From positions 417,029 through 481,028 of the forward strand of contig JXTB01000160.1 in NCBI GenBank assembly GCA_002914805.1: a stretch of DNA of 64,000 nucleotides, read 5' to 3'. The notes beneath the pieces were generated by a model, which did not search any database, was not told the origin of the DNA, and saw only the letters and a list, made by a program, of their open reading frames with translations. A program made the translations under genes and the position numbers. Within the stretch, counting starts at the first letter, position 1, and each line of letters starts with the position of its first letter. Shown here piece after piece: positions 1 through 13,301 of the stretch. The stretch comes from Parasponia andersonii. Lineage: Eukaryota > Streptophyta > Magnoliopsida > Rosales > Cannabaceae.

Positions 1-55
1 TTTATATATGTTATAACTGAGCTATATATATATATTATTACTGTGTTTCAAGCTT

Positions 56-99
<44 letters not shown>

Positions 100-820
100 T
101 GTAACCTTTAAAATATGTATATGTAGCAGTATTGCAAGTAAAATTTCATATATTCGCTTAAGAAAAAGCTTATTAATTAATTAAGTTTTGTGATCAAGCT
201 CATTAAAATGTTGCTGATAGTTATAGTAAAGCCTATCTTGATATAGTCATATAATATATGTATGTATATGTGTGTGCACGTAAATAATAATTTACTGAAT
301 CAGCTTAATATCCAGTCTAAATGTCAGATATATATATATATATGTACTACATGTATTCGTCTAATTATATATAATTAAATCTCATTTCAAGCTGGTAAAT
401 ACTAGGAGAAAATCGATGATCAGTTCTTTGCCTGAATTAGTTAGAGCGCATTAATTTAGACATAACCTATGTAACATTTAAACCATCCAAGCAAAAGAAA
501 AAGAAGCAAACTTCTAATCCGATGATCTCTTAAATATAAATGTGTATATAATCTGATAAATATATACATTATATTAATGTACTGACCAATGGCCATCATT
601 GGCGCCCCACTCAGAAAAAAGCTTCGTTTGTCAATGACCAAATATTTTCAATGACCGCAAAAATAAGTTTTTCTTCTTTAGTAAACGTTAAAAGAAGCAA
701 GTGTTCATTAAGTTAAGTAAAACCATATGTCTTGCAACTGAATTGAGCTTACTTTCGATGAAACATTATTAGATGCGCAATAATTAATCGGGGGGAAAAA
801 GTTTAACGGAAATGCATATG

Positions 821-873
<53 letters not shown>

Positions 874-1154
874 AAATAGATGCAAATATTAAAACGTAAT
901 TAACTATTGGTGCCTTAATTTGCCCCGTAAAATGGTAAATAGTATAAATCAATTTCTCTCCGTAAATAATTAATTCTTCTTCTTAAATTAAATTGATTAC
1001 GTATGGATCATCTTCACTAGCAATAGCTACAAATTCGCAACTAACTCTTCCTTAACTCAAAATTTATTACTATGGCCACTTTATATATGTTATAACTGAG
1101 CTATATATATATATATTATTACTGTGTTTCAAGCTTACAATATATATATATATA
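1..1154. other. AT-rich non-coding DNA with TA microsatellites
   Basis: No coding region is supported. There are two long (TA)n runs, about 59-97 and 823-870. The first 58 or so bases recur at 1080-1138 (same words around ttataactgag and gtgtttcaagcttacaat), each copy running into a TA repeat. The only long frame (456-641, minus) has no recognisable domain and is AT-biased. Confidence 0.7.
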
Positions 1155-1426
1155 GGGCACCAATCCAGTAGGTATTTTTTTTTTACCTATGCATAGGTAT
1201 CAATTTGGCCAATGAAAATATACATAGGTATCAATTTGACCAATGAAAATTTAGCATGCAAATTTTTTTATTGTAAAAAGTAAGAGAAAGAAAGAGCATT
1301 AATAATGCATGTCTTTTCATGCACTTCATTATAGCCATTGGATCACCATTAGAAGGTGATCCAACGGCTAAAAAAAAAATACCTACCCATAAGTTAAAAA
1401 AAAAAATACCTATTGGATTGACAACC
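1155..1426 (+). mobile_element. MITE family A, copy 1
   Basis: A short non-coding element with terminal inverted repeats of about 45 bp. The left end reads caatccagtaggtattttt and the right end is its imperfect reverse complement (aaatacctattggattg). It is embedded in a TA microsatellite. The centre is a near-perfect hairpin, ttggatcacc / ggtgatccaa, around 1338-1365. A 35-bp stretch containing ggtatcaattt is duplicated near the left end. Three more copies lie at 9863, 39461 and 47485. It has no coding capacity, so it would have to be moved by a transposase encoded elsewhere. TA-flanked insertion suggests a Tc1/mariner-like or micron-like family, but the ends are not the classic Stowaway ends. 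Confidence 0.8.
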
Positions 1427-1998
1427 ATATATATATTGAGTATACCGTATGGTAGAACCCCCCATATATATATATTAACAGTGTGTAAATATACGTATTG
1501 ATATATAACGATGGAAGTCCAAACATTCATCTGATGAGGTGTATATAGCATGGTACCCTTTTGGTGACGGCAAGAGTGGACCAAAATGTGGACCAGAAGT
1601 TCTAAGCAAAATGCTGCCTTTTCTGAGACCACATGCCTTGCCTCTTACATATGTGTATGTTTGCCATTGAAGGAGACAGTTACCCTTCTTCAAAATTAAA
1701 CTTCAATTCATGACCCGATTTGTTAATATCACTGATATTTTTGGAAAAACCAAAAACTATGCCAATTTCTTTACTTGTGATGTGAGCCCCAAGAGCAAAT
1801 CAATTTAGTCCCACCCTAAATATATGTGTACAAATATATGTACACACGATGGTCCATCTATGTACATTTATGATTTGTGGCCTTTATTAGTGAAAATGAT
1901 TCTTGGACAAGTTTGGGACGTTTAGTTAAGTTGCATGTGAAGAATTAGGCTAATTCAGATCAATTAGTTAGTCTTGTGATTTAATTAGGTCTAAGGTC
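1427..1998. other. Non-coding spacer
   Basis: Nothing recognisable. Open frames at 1231-1693 run through the adjacent MITE and show no domain. Confidence 0.6.
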
Positions 1999-2502
1999 TT
2001 TGGTAAGCCGTATTAATATATTATGTTGAATTGAATTGTATTAGTTTGTATTTTATTAACGTATAATACAATATCACAACGGTTGTATATTATGTTGGAT
2101 TCATAATGAGTAAAGTGGAAATATTATATTGAATTGGATTGTATTAGTTTGTATTTTATTAATGTATAATACAATATCACAACGCTTGTATATTATGTTG
2201 GATTCATAATGGGAAAAGATGGAATAAAAAGAGAAAATGACAAATTAGGAGAGATAAATAGATTAGAGAGAATAAAACAAAAAATAAAGGAGAATAAGGA
2301 GAGAAAAGATCGTGTGAGAATAAGAATTTCTAACAACACAATACAATTCAATACAACAATACACCCATTTTTTGGTGTATTAGCTAATACATCATATATC
2401 GTATTATTTCAAAAAATCTTTTTAAGTTATACGATACAAGATTATCAACCAATATAATAAATTATAAACAATACAACACAATGTTTAACATGGCATACCA
2501 AA
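1999..2502. mobile_element. MITE with TTTGGTAAGCC ends
   Basis: A 504-bp element. The left end is tttggtaagcc; the right end ggcataccaaa is its inverse with one mismatch, and the similarity continues inward (ttatgttg / caacacaat). Inside is an imperfect direct duplication of about 85 bp with a 103-bp period (2026 and 2129), each copy containing gtattagtttgtattttatt. The frame at 2209-2457 lies wholly inside and is not a gene. The class is unknown; the TTTGGTA ends are hAT-like. Confidence 0.65.
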
Positions 2503-5500
2503 CACGTGGATATGTAAGCCATATATACTAAGCTGAATCAAAAGGCTTTTTCTAGGCTCTTTATTTTTTTTTTCCCAAGAATAGGAGCCTCTTTTATTTT
2601 TATTTATTTCCATTAGTGTTACTTTTTGGGCTTAATGATCATATGTTTTTTTTAATCTAGTTTTTTAAGATTATTGATTACGTGTTTTTTACATTGTTTT
2701 TAACTCAATTATTAAAATTTTTATTTGTTCATGATATTTATGTTTTTTCTTTAGAGGAATCTTGGTGTTTGTTTGAAACCTTATAATTTTTTCCGGTAAA
2801 AAAAAAAATCATAGGTGCTAACATATATATGTATCAAAACTTTTTCTTTTTTTTTTTTAAATTAAAAAAACACAAATTTACAGGAGCTAGCCAAAGAATG
2901 TTTACATAACAATTTCTGTTGCAAAACTAGTTATATTAACCTTTAATTTGTGCAGGGTGCTAGTATTAGTGTGATAATAAAGATTCAATTAATTTAAGTA
3001 GTGGTGGTTACCCTCTAATCATAAAAATAAACAAATCTAATTGGTGGCTAAACATCACAAAAATTATGAGACAGTCTTCGGAAAAATGAGATATATATCA
3101 AAACTATCAAATGATTTTAGGTACATGAATTTTTTTTAATATTAATTGTTCAATATCTTTTTGGTCCAAAGTGGTAATCTAGGATAAGTACTTCATTTAG
3201 AAGAAAAAGAACAAGAAAAAAAAAATTCATGGGTTCAGATACTACCAGACAGTTGGAATCTTAGCCTCCATTAAGGTAGGGCTTATGTCATAGTGGAATA
3301 TCTTAAAAACAGCCTTTCAGAAAACCCATAAATAAATAAATAAATTAAATTAAATTGAAGAAGAAGAAGAATATCTTAAAATCAGCGAGTATTTGGGTCA
3401 CATCAGTTCTCAAACTTTTTTGCTCTGCCTTTCTTTCTCAATTAGGACACTGCTATGCTTCATCATCTGTCAAAGGCCTCCTCCAAACATCCCTTTTATA
3501 CCGTTTAATTTTTCTGTGAAATATGATATATCCCTCGACCTTTGGGTCGCCTACCTTAGCACTAAACTTTGTTTCTTATCTCTTTTGCCTAGAGTCAGTG
3601 TTTTCATCACTTTAATTGGAAATGGGAATTGTGAACAAGTAATTCTTTTTATGCATGCACAGAATTATGTACTTTTAGTATAATAGGGTATTGGTCATTA
3701 TATTTAGTTTTCATTGTATTCACTAAATCATATCTACGTACATTAAGTTTGAAGAACAAGCACCATATAATATACAATCAGTTAGTTGAATTGGTAAATT
3801 CATGACTCATTTACTATAGATCATCTAACGATTGCAATTTGATTACAACTGTAAAATTGTTGTATAATCAGTTAGTTGAATTGGTAAAATCATGACTCAT
3901 ATAGTATTGCTTGTAGTACTACATATAAATATTAAGCACAGCATTTATAATTTCACAGGCTTCTCATGGCTAGTAAATTTATTAATTAATTAAGAAAAAA
4001 ACAAAAATAGAACACAGTACTTAAAATTAAACTCGTATGATCAAATAGTTATATCCCATTAAATGGGGTGTTATCAGCTAGTTGGTTAATCATTGTCAAA
4101 AAGGCAAGAAACATAGGGCATAAAATATTTATTGGGCAGGTCTTGGATACGATTGATTGGTCTTGCTTTTTTGACTTGACAAAGTTTTTAACTTTTTAGC
4201 CATATAGAATCTTAGGATAAAATCCTTTCCTTTGTTTTGCTTTAGATATATAAGTCATTGTAATGTGCCGTTGTTGGTACAATTGCACTTTTTCATGTTG
4301 TGGTTGCATTTCTATAAATCTATTAATTAGTCTCCAGCATAGTCTATAGCTATGGCTAGCTCGCCCCGTACCAGAATATTATGAATAAGGTTCTTTTCTT
4401 TTGAATTCTTTTCTGTTTTCCATATTGTAGTGAGTGAATGACTCAGTGATCAGGATTGTCGTAATGAAATTTTGGATCAAATTTTAACGTTGTATAATTC
4501 TTTTGCTTTTCCATATAAAATTCCGTGGGAAAAGAAGAAAAAAAATATCATTAAGATTCACATATTTTTTTTATTTTAAAGATTAATTTAAACATCTTGA
4601 AGAGTACTAATTAATATAAGCTTGGGGTAGTGAGATTCTATAGAGGGTATGTGGTGTGGGGTTGGACTAAGGAAGTGAGAGAAAAAACTGAGAGAAAAGA
4701 AAGAATTACAGAGAAAAATAGCGGAAAAATAAAAAGAAATTAATAGAAATAAAAGTGGAGAAAAAAATTGTTTACTAAATTAGTAGATTAAATTTAGTAA
4801 AATATTCTTATGTACTAATTTTAAAATAAGAATAAAGAGAGTAAAATAATCATTTTAACATAAATTAGTAATTTCTCTACCCAAACTTAATAACTATAAA
4901 GAAAAAATACTTTCATTTCCATTTTATGTATTTTTCTTTCCTCTTATTTTTTTATTTCTTATTTTTTTTTCCTTCTCTGCCAAACAGTGAAGAAGAAACA
5001 GAAAAATAGATGTACAAAACAAAAAATTTAAGAAAGGAGTCTAATAGAAACTAATACTATCCTAACGATAATATTTTCCTCGCTATAATAATATATTTAT
5101 TTGTAAAAATATAAGTAGTCACTTGGATAATCCATTTCCAGGATACAATCAGCAGATTATTTTCTTTCTTTTTTTTTTCCCCCCTTTCATCCGCATACTT
5201 AAAGAAAAATAAGCTCAATTGAATGTTTGATCATTTTGATAGTTAAAGACTATATTTGGGAGAATGATAAGAAAACATGTTCTTTTTTTTTTTTTTTTTC
5301 GAACGCATTTCTCTTATGCGTTTTAAACAAGAAGACTCACTTAGATTCACTTATGTTTTTTTGTTTTTTTTAAACAAACAATTAGAATTTTCTTTTTAAA
5401 GTTTTCTTGGCAACCTTGTTTTTGTTTTTAGAATTTTTTTTCCAAAATATTAAAAAACAGAGGTATCAAGAAATTTATAATAACGTTATTTTTTAAAAAA

Positions 5501-8500
5501 ATAAAAAATAAAAAATATACGTACATTTGCATATAAATGTATATATGCATATGTATATACACATATACAAATACAATTATATATGACTTTTTTTTTTCTC
5601 AATATTTTCATTGTTTTTCTTTTAAGAAACAAATAGTGAAATAAAGTTTCCCAAATATGTTTCTTATTTTTAAAAACTAGAAACTAAAGAAATTTTTACT
5701 TCTATTTTTAATTTATGTAAATAAAAAACTGAAAGTGAATTCAAACAAGCATAAATATTTGAGAGATAAGTTATAAATGTTTAAAACAATATAATAATTA
5801 ATTATAACATCTAATAACTAGATAATTATGTACTTTATATTTTGTTAAAAGATAGTCAATTTTTTGTACGAAATTTGTTTACTTTTAATGTCATAATTCA
5901 TATCTAACTAATGAATAAATGAATATCACGTCATTTGAAATATAAGACTGCTACCTAATTAGTTTTTAACGTTAAATTTTGTATTTAAATTTTTTAATAT
6001 TAGATGGTGTCAGTTGATTGACTATAATTAAATTATGACTTGTGATAATTGAATTATTTGATAATTACCTATTCAAATTCAAACTATATATTATTATTAT
6101 GAAAATATCAGAACAATATGAAACCTATCGTACTCAACAATTTTTGAATGGTTATATTTTCATCGTATTTTGATAAATTGTATATCATTTGACCAAATGA
6201 TCATATATATATGAGTATACAAATATGTGTATACTTACTTTAATCTCTCACTGCTAGCTTTAGCATATTCGCAGTGGCTAACTGGCTATATAGTATATGT
6301 ACGCAAAAAAGAAAATGAATCATAGTATATAATTTCTAGATGCAAGGAAAGGAGGAATACAAAAGTATTTACTTCGTTAATTTCAATCCTCCCAAATCAT
6401 CAAATCTGATTAAATGTATGTGTTATATTTTCTGCTGGAAGTACAGAATATATATTGATGTGTATTTATACATGCACTAGAAGAAAAGTACTTTTATTAA
6501 TGGACATATCGATTGGTATATATATGTATATGTGTACATGTGTTGAAGAACTTACAAAGCCGTTGTTTTCAAGTCATGAATTAATTAGTTAAACAAATGA
6601 GAGCAACAAATTATTTCCGACATATAGAAAGTGACTAATTTTTTTTCACAAGTGTCTAATCTATCACAAGCTCAGCACCAGTTAAATGTCGTTCCATCCC
6701 CGGCATATTTCAAACATATATAGAAAATTACATATTTCAAACATCTATAGAAAATTACATTATCTAACCTAGCTAGAAACAATATTAACTCCACCCCCCA
6801 AAAAAAATAAAAATAATAAAAATAAAAGTGGAGTACTCTTTGGACCAGATGTGACTTCTGTTGGTGATCTAGAAAAATAGCTAAAGATATATATGGACCC
6901 CTCTTAATTATAGGATGATATAGATATGTGTGTGTGTGTACGTATATAGGGTCTAATTTATAAAATCCATTTTTAAAGAGGATTTGGCTCTATTTATGTA
7001 TTGCTTTACGGCATACTTATCCTTAAACTAAAACACCTGAAAAAGGGTCCATTCATAAAGAGACATATATGTTATCTTGGAAGGAGTACTCTTAATTTGG
7101 TTAACCCCTCATTATTAGCCAAAAAAAAAAAAAGGAGGATGAAAACATGTCTGCCCATTTGAGGAAAGTTATCCTATTTTAACATATTCAGGTTTAACTT
7201 ATTATTTTCTTTTTCTGCATAGTGAAAATTCGCTAGTCTTGTTAACATATACACAGTTTGGCCTGAAATGAACTAGTATCAGGAAATTGAGACTTAATTA
7301 ATAGATATATATTTTTTCTTATTTTCTTGTGGTTGGATGGTTTACATCTTTTGTCCTATAATCCTGGCCAGTATAAAAGATCTGGACAAGGTTTTTTTTT
7401 TTTTTTTCCCCGGCTAAATATCCTCATTTAAATACAGAGCAAGGGATTTTAGTATTGCTCTGCAGCATAAAATTTCTCGCCATTATATGTGGATGAAAAG
7501 GAAAATATATATTGTCGAATTATGAATTATTAGTAGGTTTTTAAGTGTCGCTTTACACAAATGGAATGGTCAGTTTACTTTTTCTAGTGTCGGCAAGTGG
7601 GAAAATCTATACTTGAAGATCTTATCCAAACATGGTTAGAGAAGTCCAATGGAAACACACCAACTAGGCATGAAAAGACAACCAAACAATGATGCAGCTA
7701 TCTTCTATATCTACATATCTTATTTCAGTACATCAATATGGCTATATATTATATAAGCTTAGTTTTTCTAAAATATTAAAAAAAAATAAATACAAACTAA
7801 GTTTCTTCTTCAGTTAAAAATTATGTCACATGCATATTGTTTTGGCTTTTTAACTTCCTCGAATAATGAATACATTCTCCTTCTTATGTTCAAGAAAGAA
7901 CAATGATCAGACATATGCTAAATTTCCCCAAAATTGCACTAGATTTACATATAGGACCAACCAATTAGATAACTTACTAATTTTTAATTACATGAGGTCT
8001 ACCCTGGGTTTCATCTGGCAAGTTATGTACGTTCGGTTAAGAATACTGATTTTCTGGTCAGAGATTGACTTAGAAATGACATTGTCTGGATAATATGTGA
8101 CCAAATTAGCCGGGTGAATTAAAGAATAGTTAAATTGCAAGTATGTCCTTAGTGGTGTGGTTTTTGGTTTTAAAATATTCGACCTTGCATTCTTGCCTTT
8201 TAGGAAGATACTCTTCAAATTTTGGGATTTAACACCTAAGGTTTCAATTTCAGCCTTAATGCATCTTATTTTGACGAAAATGATTTAATTGACGAATGTA
8301 CCCTTTCCGTGTTTTGAAATATCGGTTATTCCAAACATTTTCTAAATTAATATAAAAGTTATAATTAAACAAACCAAAATTCAAAATACACAAGAGCTTT
8401 CTATTAAATTATAATAATAACTTTTGTTTTAAAACACCGAATGTGGATGATCACTGGAGCTTGCTCATCAAAGACGAAAAGCAGGCTCTACGTGCCTTGA

Positions 8501-9862
8501 GGAATGGAAAGCCTTGGAAAGTTAGATGGTCTTGAAAAGGCCTTGGAAAGTTAGATGGTCTTGGAAAGGCCTTTGAGTCACAAAATTATATATGTTAATT
8601 TAAGAGTGAAACTGAAACTTTGTGTTGCAATCTCAAAGAGTGTAGTTTAACAAATACAGGGTTAAATAGAGAACTAGAACTACCTAGGGACATATTGGTA
8701 ATTAACTCAATAAAGACAATACATATAGGTTGATATCAATAGAGACTGAACTAGTTCTATGGCCATATGGGCTTTTAGATGGGAGCGCTCTGGCTCTTTC
8801 TCTATCCAGGAGATAACTCCTGCTGTAGCTACTACTTTGAATTACTTTCAATAAATTTTTTTTCTTTCAGAGAGGGGGAAAAAAAAAGTTCTATGGGCAT
8901 ATGGGCATATTATAAAAGTTAAAAATAATGTCTACTTTTACACCTCATATGTCTCTCTTTTTTTTTTTCAATAAAAATGGAAAGATCCGTAGCATTCTCC
9001 TTTTTACCTTTTATAATTTCAATCACTTTTCTAAAAGACAGTATTAAAACACTAGCTAGAAATCATCATGAATCTTCCAATAAGTTAGATTTAGAAAAAA
9101 AGAAAAAGAAAAAACAAAAATAAAAGATAAAAAAACAAAACCCAACTTTAAAACATTCATTTGCATTGCCATAAAAGATTATCAGAAACCAACAAAGAAA
9201 AATAAGAGAAACCCATTTGTTTAGTTATTGAGCCCTTAACTAGTATGGACCACACAGCATCAATTATCCATTAATTCAACATTTTCCTCATGTTTTTCCC
9301 AATTAATAAACAAAAAAATTTGAAAAACATGTTTTGTTGCCCACAAATCTGGATGTCTACATATATTAGCCTTCTTAATTTTTACTTTTGGATAAATACA
9401 TGACCATAAGTAGTCACTGGTCACAGCTCATTTATTATGTCTGTAAAAATACAACAACCATATGTTATAAGGTTTAACAAAGAAAGAAAGAAATAAAAGA
9501 AAAGAAAAGAAAAGAAAAATAGAAAAAAGAACAAAAGGGGAACAGCTCGCACGTGCTTTGTTTAATTTGGGACATTTATGAAGATTGTTGGCAGTGAAGC
9601 CACGTGTTTGGTGCTTTAACAGGAGGACCTCCCAACACAGAGAGGTACATGCCCTTAATTTCTTGAGCTTCTCTGGCAATGATGCATCATTCTTGCTCTG
9701 TTTGTCCTGCTCCAAAATCTGTTTGGGCCTCTTAAAGGCTGCTCTCTGTGCTACTCACTCCGCCTTATACACGCACACCATCATGTGCATTGACCTCTAG
9801 CAATAAAATATGTATTCCAAACTATATATATAACATATGCATATATATATATATATATATAT
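2503..9862. other. Long AT-rich intergenic region
   Basis: I see no supported gene. There are many homopolymer T/A runs. Small duplications occur at 3780-3900 (a word around gttagttgaattggtaaa, twice) and 6705-6760 (about 29 bp, twice). A weak purine/pyrimidine foldback spans about 4640-4990. The segment 9540-9800 is less AT-rich and carries two CACGTG cores (about 9550 and 9600). It could be a promoter or non-coding transcript, but its open frames on both strands have no recognisable domain. Confidence 0.6.
8508..8573. repeat. 31-bp tandem duplication
   Basis: The word ccttggaaagttagatggtc occurs twice in direct succession with a period of about 31 bp, followed by part of a third unit (cttggaaaggcctt). 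No function can be inferred. Confidence 0.7.
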
Positions 9863-10047
9863 AAGGCACGAAGAATTTTTTTTTAACGTATACATACATA
9901 GGTATCAATTTAGTTAATAAAAATTTAGCATGTATATTTTTTTATTATAAAAAATAGTCATTAAATTATCATTAGACAGTGATCCAACGGCTAAAAAAAA
10001 ATACTTACTTATAGGTAAAAAAAAATATACCTATTAGATTAGCAACC
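9863..10047 (+). mobile_element. MITE family A, copy 2 (short, diverged)
   Basis: Same family as 1155-1426: ggcac left end after a TA repeat, ggtatcaattt motif, tagcatg, gtgatccaacggctaaaaaa, and a right end of the aatatacctattagatt type. It is shorter (about 185 bp) because the central part with one hairpin arm is mostly missing. It lies about 800 bp upstream of the P450 start codon. Confidence 0.7.
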
Positions 10048-10868
10048 ATATCTATATATGGAGGGCTAGATATTTGATATTATATATTCTTCTCCAAGGC
10101 ACAGAAAGCTAGCTAATTTATTTCAAGAATGAATTGGGGACTAAATGTCTATCTCAAGTTTATATTCACTGGGTTTTCATGGCATAAGATAGTTAATAAT
10201 AGCACAGTGTAGTTTACAACATTATATAATATATCAAAATCAAATTATAATTAAACAACACATAGGTATAGTTATTCTCAATACATAGGTATAGTTATTC
10301 AGAACAATGACGAGGAAAAGTTATTTGTTTGTATGATTCCAGGTTTGGCCTCTAAAATTATTATTATTTTTTATTTTTCCAAATCCTGGTCCACTTATAG
10401 CTAATAATGAATAGTTCGAGAAAACAGAGAGAAATAGATGTTTCTTTTTATTATTTATTTTTATGAATAGGTGTTTTATAAGATGGGGACAACTTATTGA
10501 AAGTTTTTTTTTTTGAAGAAAATATCATATCAAAATCACAATATTAGAACTCTTGAAAGTGTGTTGTTGTGCGTGTAATGTTGTAATAATGTACATCAAT
10601 AGGTGACGTTTGGCATTGAAATGAGCTTTTCATGCAAACATAATGCGTAAGTTAATTACACCAAGGTAACTAATTACACTACTCAAGCTTTTTGTGACCC
10701 AAAAATGGGCCGAGTTGGAGAAACTAACAAACCATAAAAGACCAGTAGAGAGATACACGTGTAATATTTAATATACCAACTTCAACTACAATTTCTCAAT
10801 TCTCATACCATTGCAACCTGAAAAACTCACTAAACTTGTACCACTTTTCCTTTTTTCTCCTCCTAATA
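10048..10868 (+). promoter_or_regulatory. Putative promoter and 5' leader of the CYP98A-like gene
   Basis: The 820 bp before the P450 start hold no gene. An ACACGTGT G-box/ABRE-type palindrome lies near 10754, followed by an AT-rich tatttaatata stretch (about 10766) that could serve as a TATA region roughly 100 bp upstream of the ATG. A nearby accaactt resembles, with a mismatch, the AC elements of phenylpropanoid promoters. These assignments rest on motif resemblance only. Confidence 0.35.
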
Positions 10869-12404
10869 ATGCCGGAGCCACACCCTCTATTTCCCATCTT
10901 TGTCATTTCCATTTTCCTACTTTACAAATTGTACCAATGGCTAAGGTTCAAGCTTCCCCCGGGTCCATACCCTTGGCCAATCGTAGGCAACCTTCACATT
11001 AACATGAGAAATCCGGTAACATTCCGGAGCTATTTCGATCTATCACAAGCTTATGGTCCAATCATATCGGTGTGGTATGGCTCGAACCTAAACGTTGTCG
11101 TTTCAAACTCGGAATTGGCAAAGGAAGTGCTCAAAGATAATGATCAGAAATTAGCAAATAGGCACAGGACTTGGCCACTGGCTAAGATTTCCAAAGATGG
11201 AATGGACTTGATTTGGGCCGATTATGGGCCCCACTACATGAAGGTAAGGAAAATTTGCACACTTGAGCTCTTCTCTTCTAGGAGCCTTGAGGCTCTTAGA
11301 CACATAAGGGAGGAGGAAGTTAGGTCCATGGTTGAGTCCATTTTGAAAGAGTCCAATAGTTTTAATGGGAAAAGTTTGGTGGTGAGGAAATATATAGGAT
11401 CTGTGGCCTTCAATTATTTGACAAGGCTAGTGTTTGGTAAGCGGTTTGAGGATGGAGAGGGTGAGCTAGACCAGCAAGGATTAGAATTTAAAGCACTAGT
11501 GAGTAGTGGAAATAAGAATGGGGCTTCAATAATACTGAATGTACTTGAGAATATTTGGTTGTTTAAATGGGTGTTTTGGCTTCCAAACAAGGGCTTTTCG
11601 GAACATTTGGCTCGTAGGGACAAACTTATCGGGGATATAATGGAGGAGCATAAGAGCAAGGTTAAGAGTGAGGTTAGTGATGCTGCCAAACAAGACTTTA
11701 TTGATGTGTTACTTAGTCTCAAAGATAAGTATGAACTTAGTGAGGATACCATAACAGGACTACTTTGGGACATGATCACTGCAGGCATGGACACAATTAC
11801 AATCTCGGTGGAGTGGGCCATGGCCCAGTTGGTTAAAAACCCAAGAGTGCAACATAAGGCCCAAGAAGAGCTGAACCGCGTAATTGGGCCGGGCCGGGCC
11901 ATGACGGAGTCCGATTTCCCAAACCTTTCATACTTGCAATGTGTGGCCAAGGAGGCACTAAGGTTGCACCCTCCAACCCCACTTATGCTACCCCACAAGG
12001 CTAGCGCCAATGTCAAGGTTGGTGGTTTTGACATCCCCAGAGGAACCAATGTCCATGTGAATGTTTGGGCCATCGGGCGCGATCCAAACGTGTGGCCCGA
12101 CCCATTAGAGTTCCGGCCCGAGAGGTTCATGGTGGAGAACGTGGACGCGAAGGGCCACGATTTTCGGTTGCTGCCGTTTGGTGCCGGGAGGCGCATATGC
12201 CCGGCGGCCCAGCTTGGCTCCAACTTGGTTACATCAATGCTGGGTCAGTTGTTGCACCATTTCTGTTGGACCCTGCCGAAAGGGGTCAAGCCTGAGGAGA
12301 TTGACATGTCTGAGACCCCGGGGTTGGTCACTTACATGCGCACCCCTTTGCAAGCTGTGCCTATAAGTAGGTTGCCAAGACACTTGGACAAGGTTATGGT
12401 TTAG
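10869..12404 (+). CDS. CYP98A-like cytochrome P450, intronless
   Basis: A complete P450 of 511 aa, normal length for the family. The upstream in-frame TTG at 10836 is not a plausible plant start, so I use the ATG at 10869, which directly precedes the hydrophobic ER anchor (about residues 8-22). Domains in order: proline-rich hinge LPPGPYPWP (29-37), I-helix AGMDT (305-309) with the oxygen-activating Thr, EALR of the ExxR motif (362-365), PERF (417-420), and heme loop [11 protein letters not shown] with Cys444 as ligand. The last residue of that loop is Ala where the consensus has Gly. Similarity to CYP98A (p-coumaroyl ester 3'-hydroxylase) runs along the whole protein, for example [44 protein letters not shown] and [10 protein letters not shown]. 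Known CYP98As hydroxylate p-coumaroyl shikimate/quinate in monolignol synthesis, or hydroxycinnamoyl spermidines in pollen. Which substrate applies here cannot be seen. The single exon is unusual: canonical CYP98A3-type genes have introns, while the Arabidopsis A8/A9 retrocopies do not. Confidence 0.92.
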   Translation: MPEPHPLFPIFVISIFLLYKLYQWLRFKLPPGPYPWPIVGNLHINMRNPVTFRSYFDLSQAYGPIISVWYGSNLNVVVSNSELAKEVLKDNDQKLANRHRTWPLAKISKDGMDLIWADYGPHYMKVRKICTLELFSSRSLEALRHIREEEVRSMVESILKESNSFNGKSLVVRKYIGSVAFNYLTRLVFGKRFEDGEGELDQQGLEFKALVSSGNKNGASIILNVLENIWLFKWVFWLPNKGFSEHLARRDKLIGDIMEEHKSKVKSEVSDAAKQDFIDVLLSLKDKYELSEDTITGLLWDMITAGMDTITISVEWAMAQLVKNPRVQHKAQEELNRVIGPGRAMTESDFPNLSYLQCVAKEALRLHPPTPLMLPHKASANVKVGGFDIPRGTNVHVNVWAIGRDPNVWPDPLEFRPERFMVENVDAKGHDFRLLPFGAGRRICPAAQLGSNLVTSMLGQLLHHFCWTLPKGVKPEEIDMSETPGLVTYMRTPLQAVPISRLPRHLDKVMV

Positions 12405-12999
12405 CATATTAGTGGTTTTTAGTCTTCGGCAAGATATGCTTTAACACTAGAACTATGTTTCTAATCGGGAAATATCGAGTCCCTTACATCTTTCTTTTTC
12501 CTCATTTATATTTGTATACGTCAATATTGGAAGGGTACTCTGTTATCCTGTCTTTAATTTTAATTCCTCGAACATAAACGTGCTCTCACTAAGTTAACTT
12601 TATCCAGGCAAAAAATAAGTGAATCATTTCACAGTTATCATTCGACGGTTTCAAGAGCCTTCTTATTGAAACCACAAACTAATGTTATTGATAATTTTTT
12701 AGCCAATAAATGAGAAGATAGATGAATTAAACAAAGACACATATAAGGAAATAGTAGAAGTCTATTAGCTCTACTTTTATCAGGGGAAGAAAAAGAAGAT
12801 ACAAATAGTGTAAATTTATTAGGTTCAAAATATGCAATTAATCAAGAATGGTTGGCCTAATAGTTTGGCCCATTGACATATGTAATGTGGCTTTCAACTC
12901 CTTGAGAGAAGATACCTAGCAATATGCTCGAGTTTTCTGTCTCTCCAAAGATAAAACATATGTTGAAGTAACTAATAGCACCTTAAGTCTTCACCTTCC
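12405..12999. other. Intergenic, 3' regions of convergent genes
   Basis: Holds the presumed 3' UTR of the plus-strand P450 and the 3' end of the minus-strand dioxygenase pseudogene. About 40 bases next to the latter (around taatagcaccttaagtc) resemble the region after the stop of the intact paralogue at 36600-36655. Nothing else is seen. Confidence 0.6.
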
Positions 13000-13301
13000 T
13001 TAGTTGGTGAGTGCATAATGAGTGATGTGAATCACATCTTCAGGTATGGAAGGTGGATGACTCTTGTTCCTCATTCTCATCTGCTGGTATTCCTTGTACA
13101 GGAATCCCCTATATTTTGGTTAACTCTCCAATCTCTTGAGTGAATTTTGGCAACGGTTCGACCCACTTGTCTCCGTGCAAGTTAAAGAAAAAGGCGAACG
13201 AGTGTCGGCTTCTTCCCTTTGTTTTCCCTTTGTTCTCACCACTCTGTGAGTCGCACTTTTCATTTTGTTGTTGCTCAACACCTTCATAATTAGCCCTCAT
13301 C

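Noticed and set aside
3393..3683. 96-codon plus-strand frame
   Set aside because: No domain, no splice context, AT-rich codon use like surrounding non-coding DNA.
9540..9800. microRNA precursor near gcacgtgctttg
   Set aside because: No matching arm forming a stem-loop was found, and no known plant microRNA was recognised.
10836..10868. 11-residue N-terminal extension of the P450 from a TTG codon
   Set aside because: TTG is not a plausible nuclear plant start, and the ATG at 10869 gives the usual CYP98A length and anchor.
11414..12223. 269-codon minus-strand frame opposite the P450
   Set aside because: A shadow of the well-conserved P450 on the other strand; no domain of its own.
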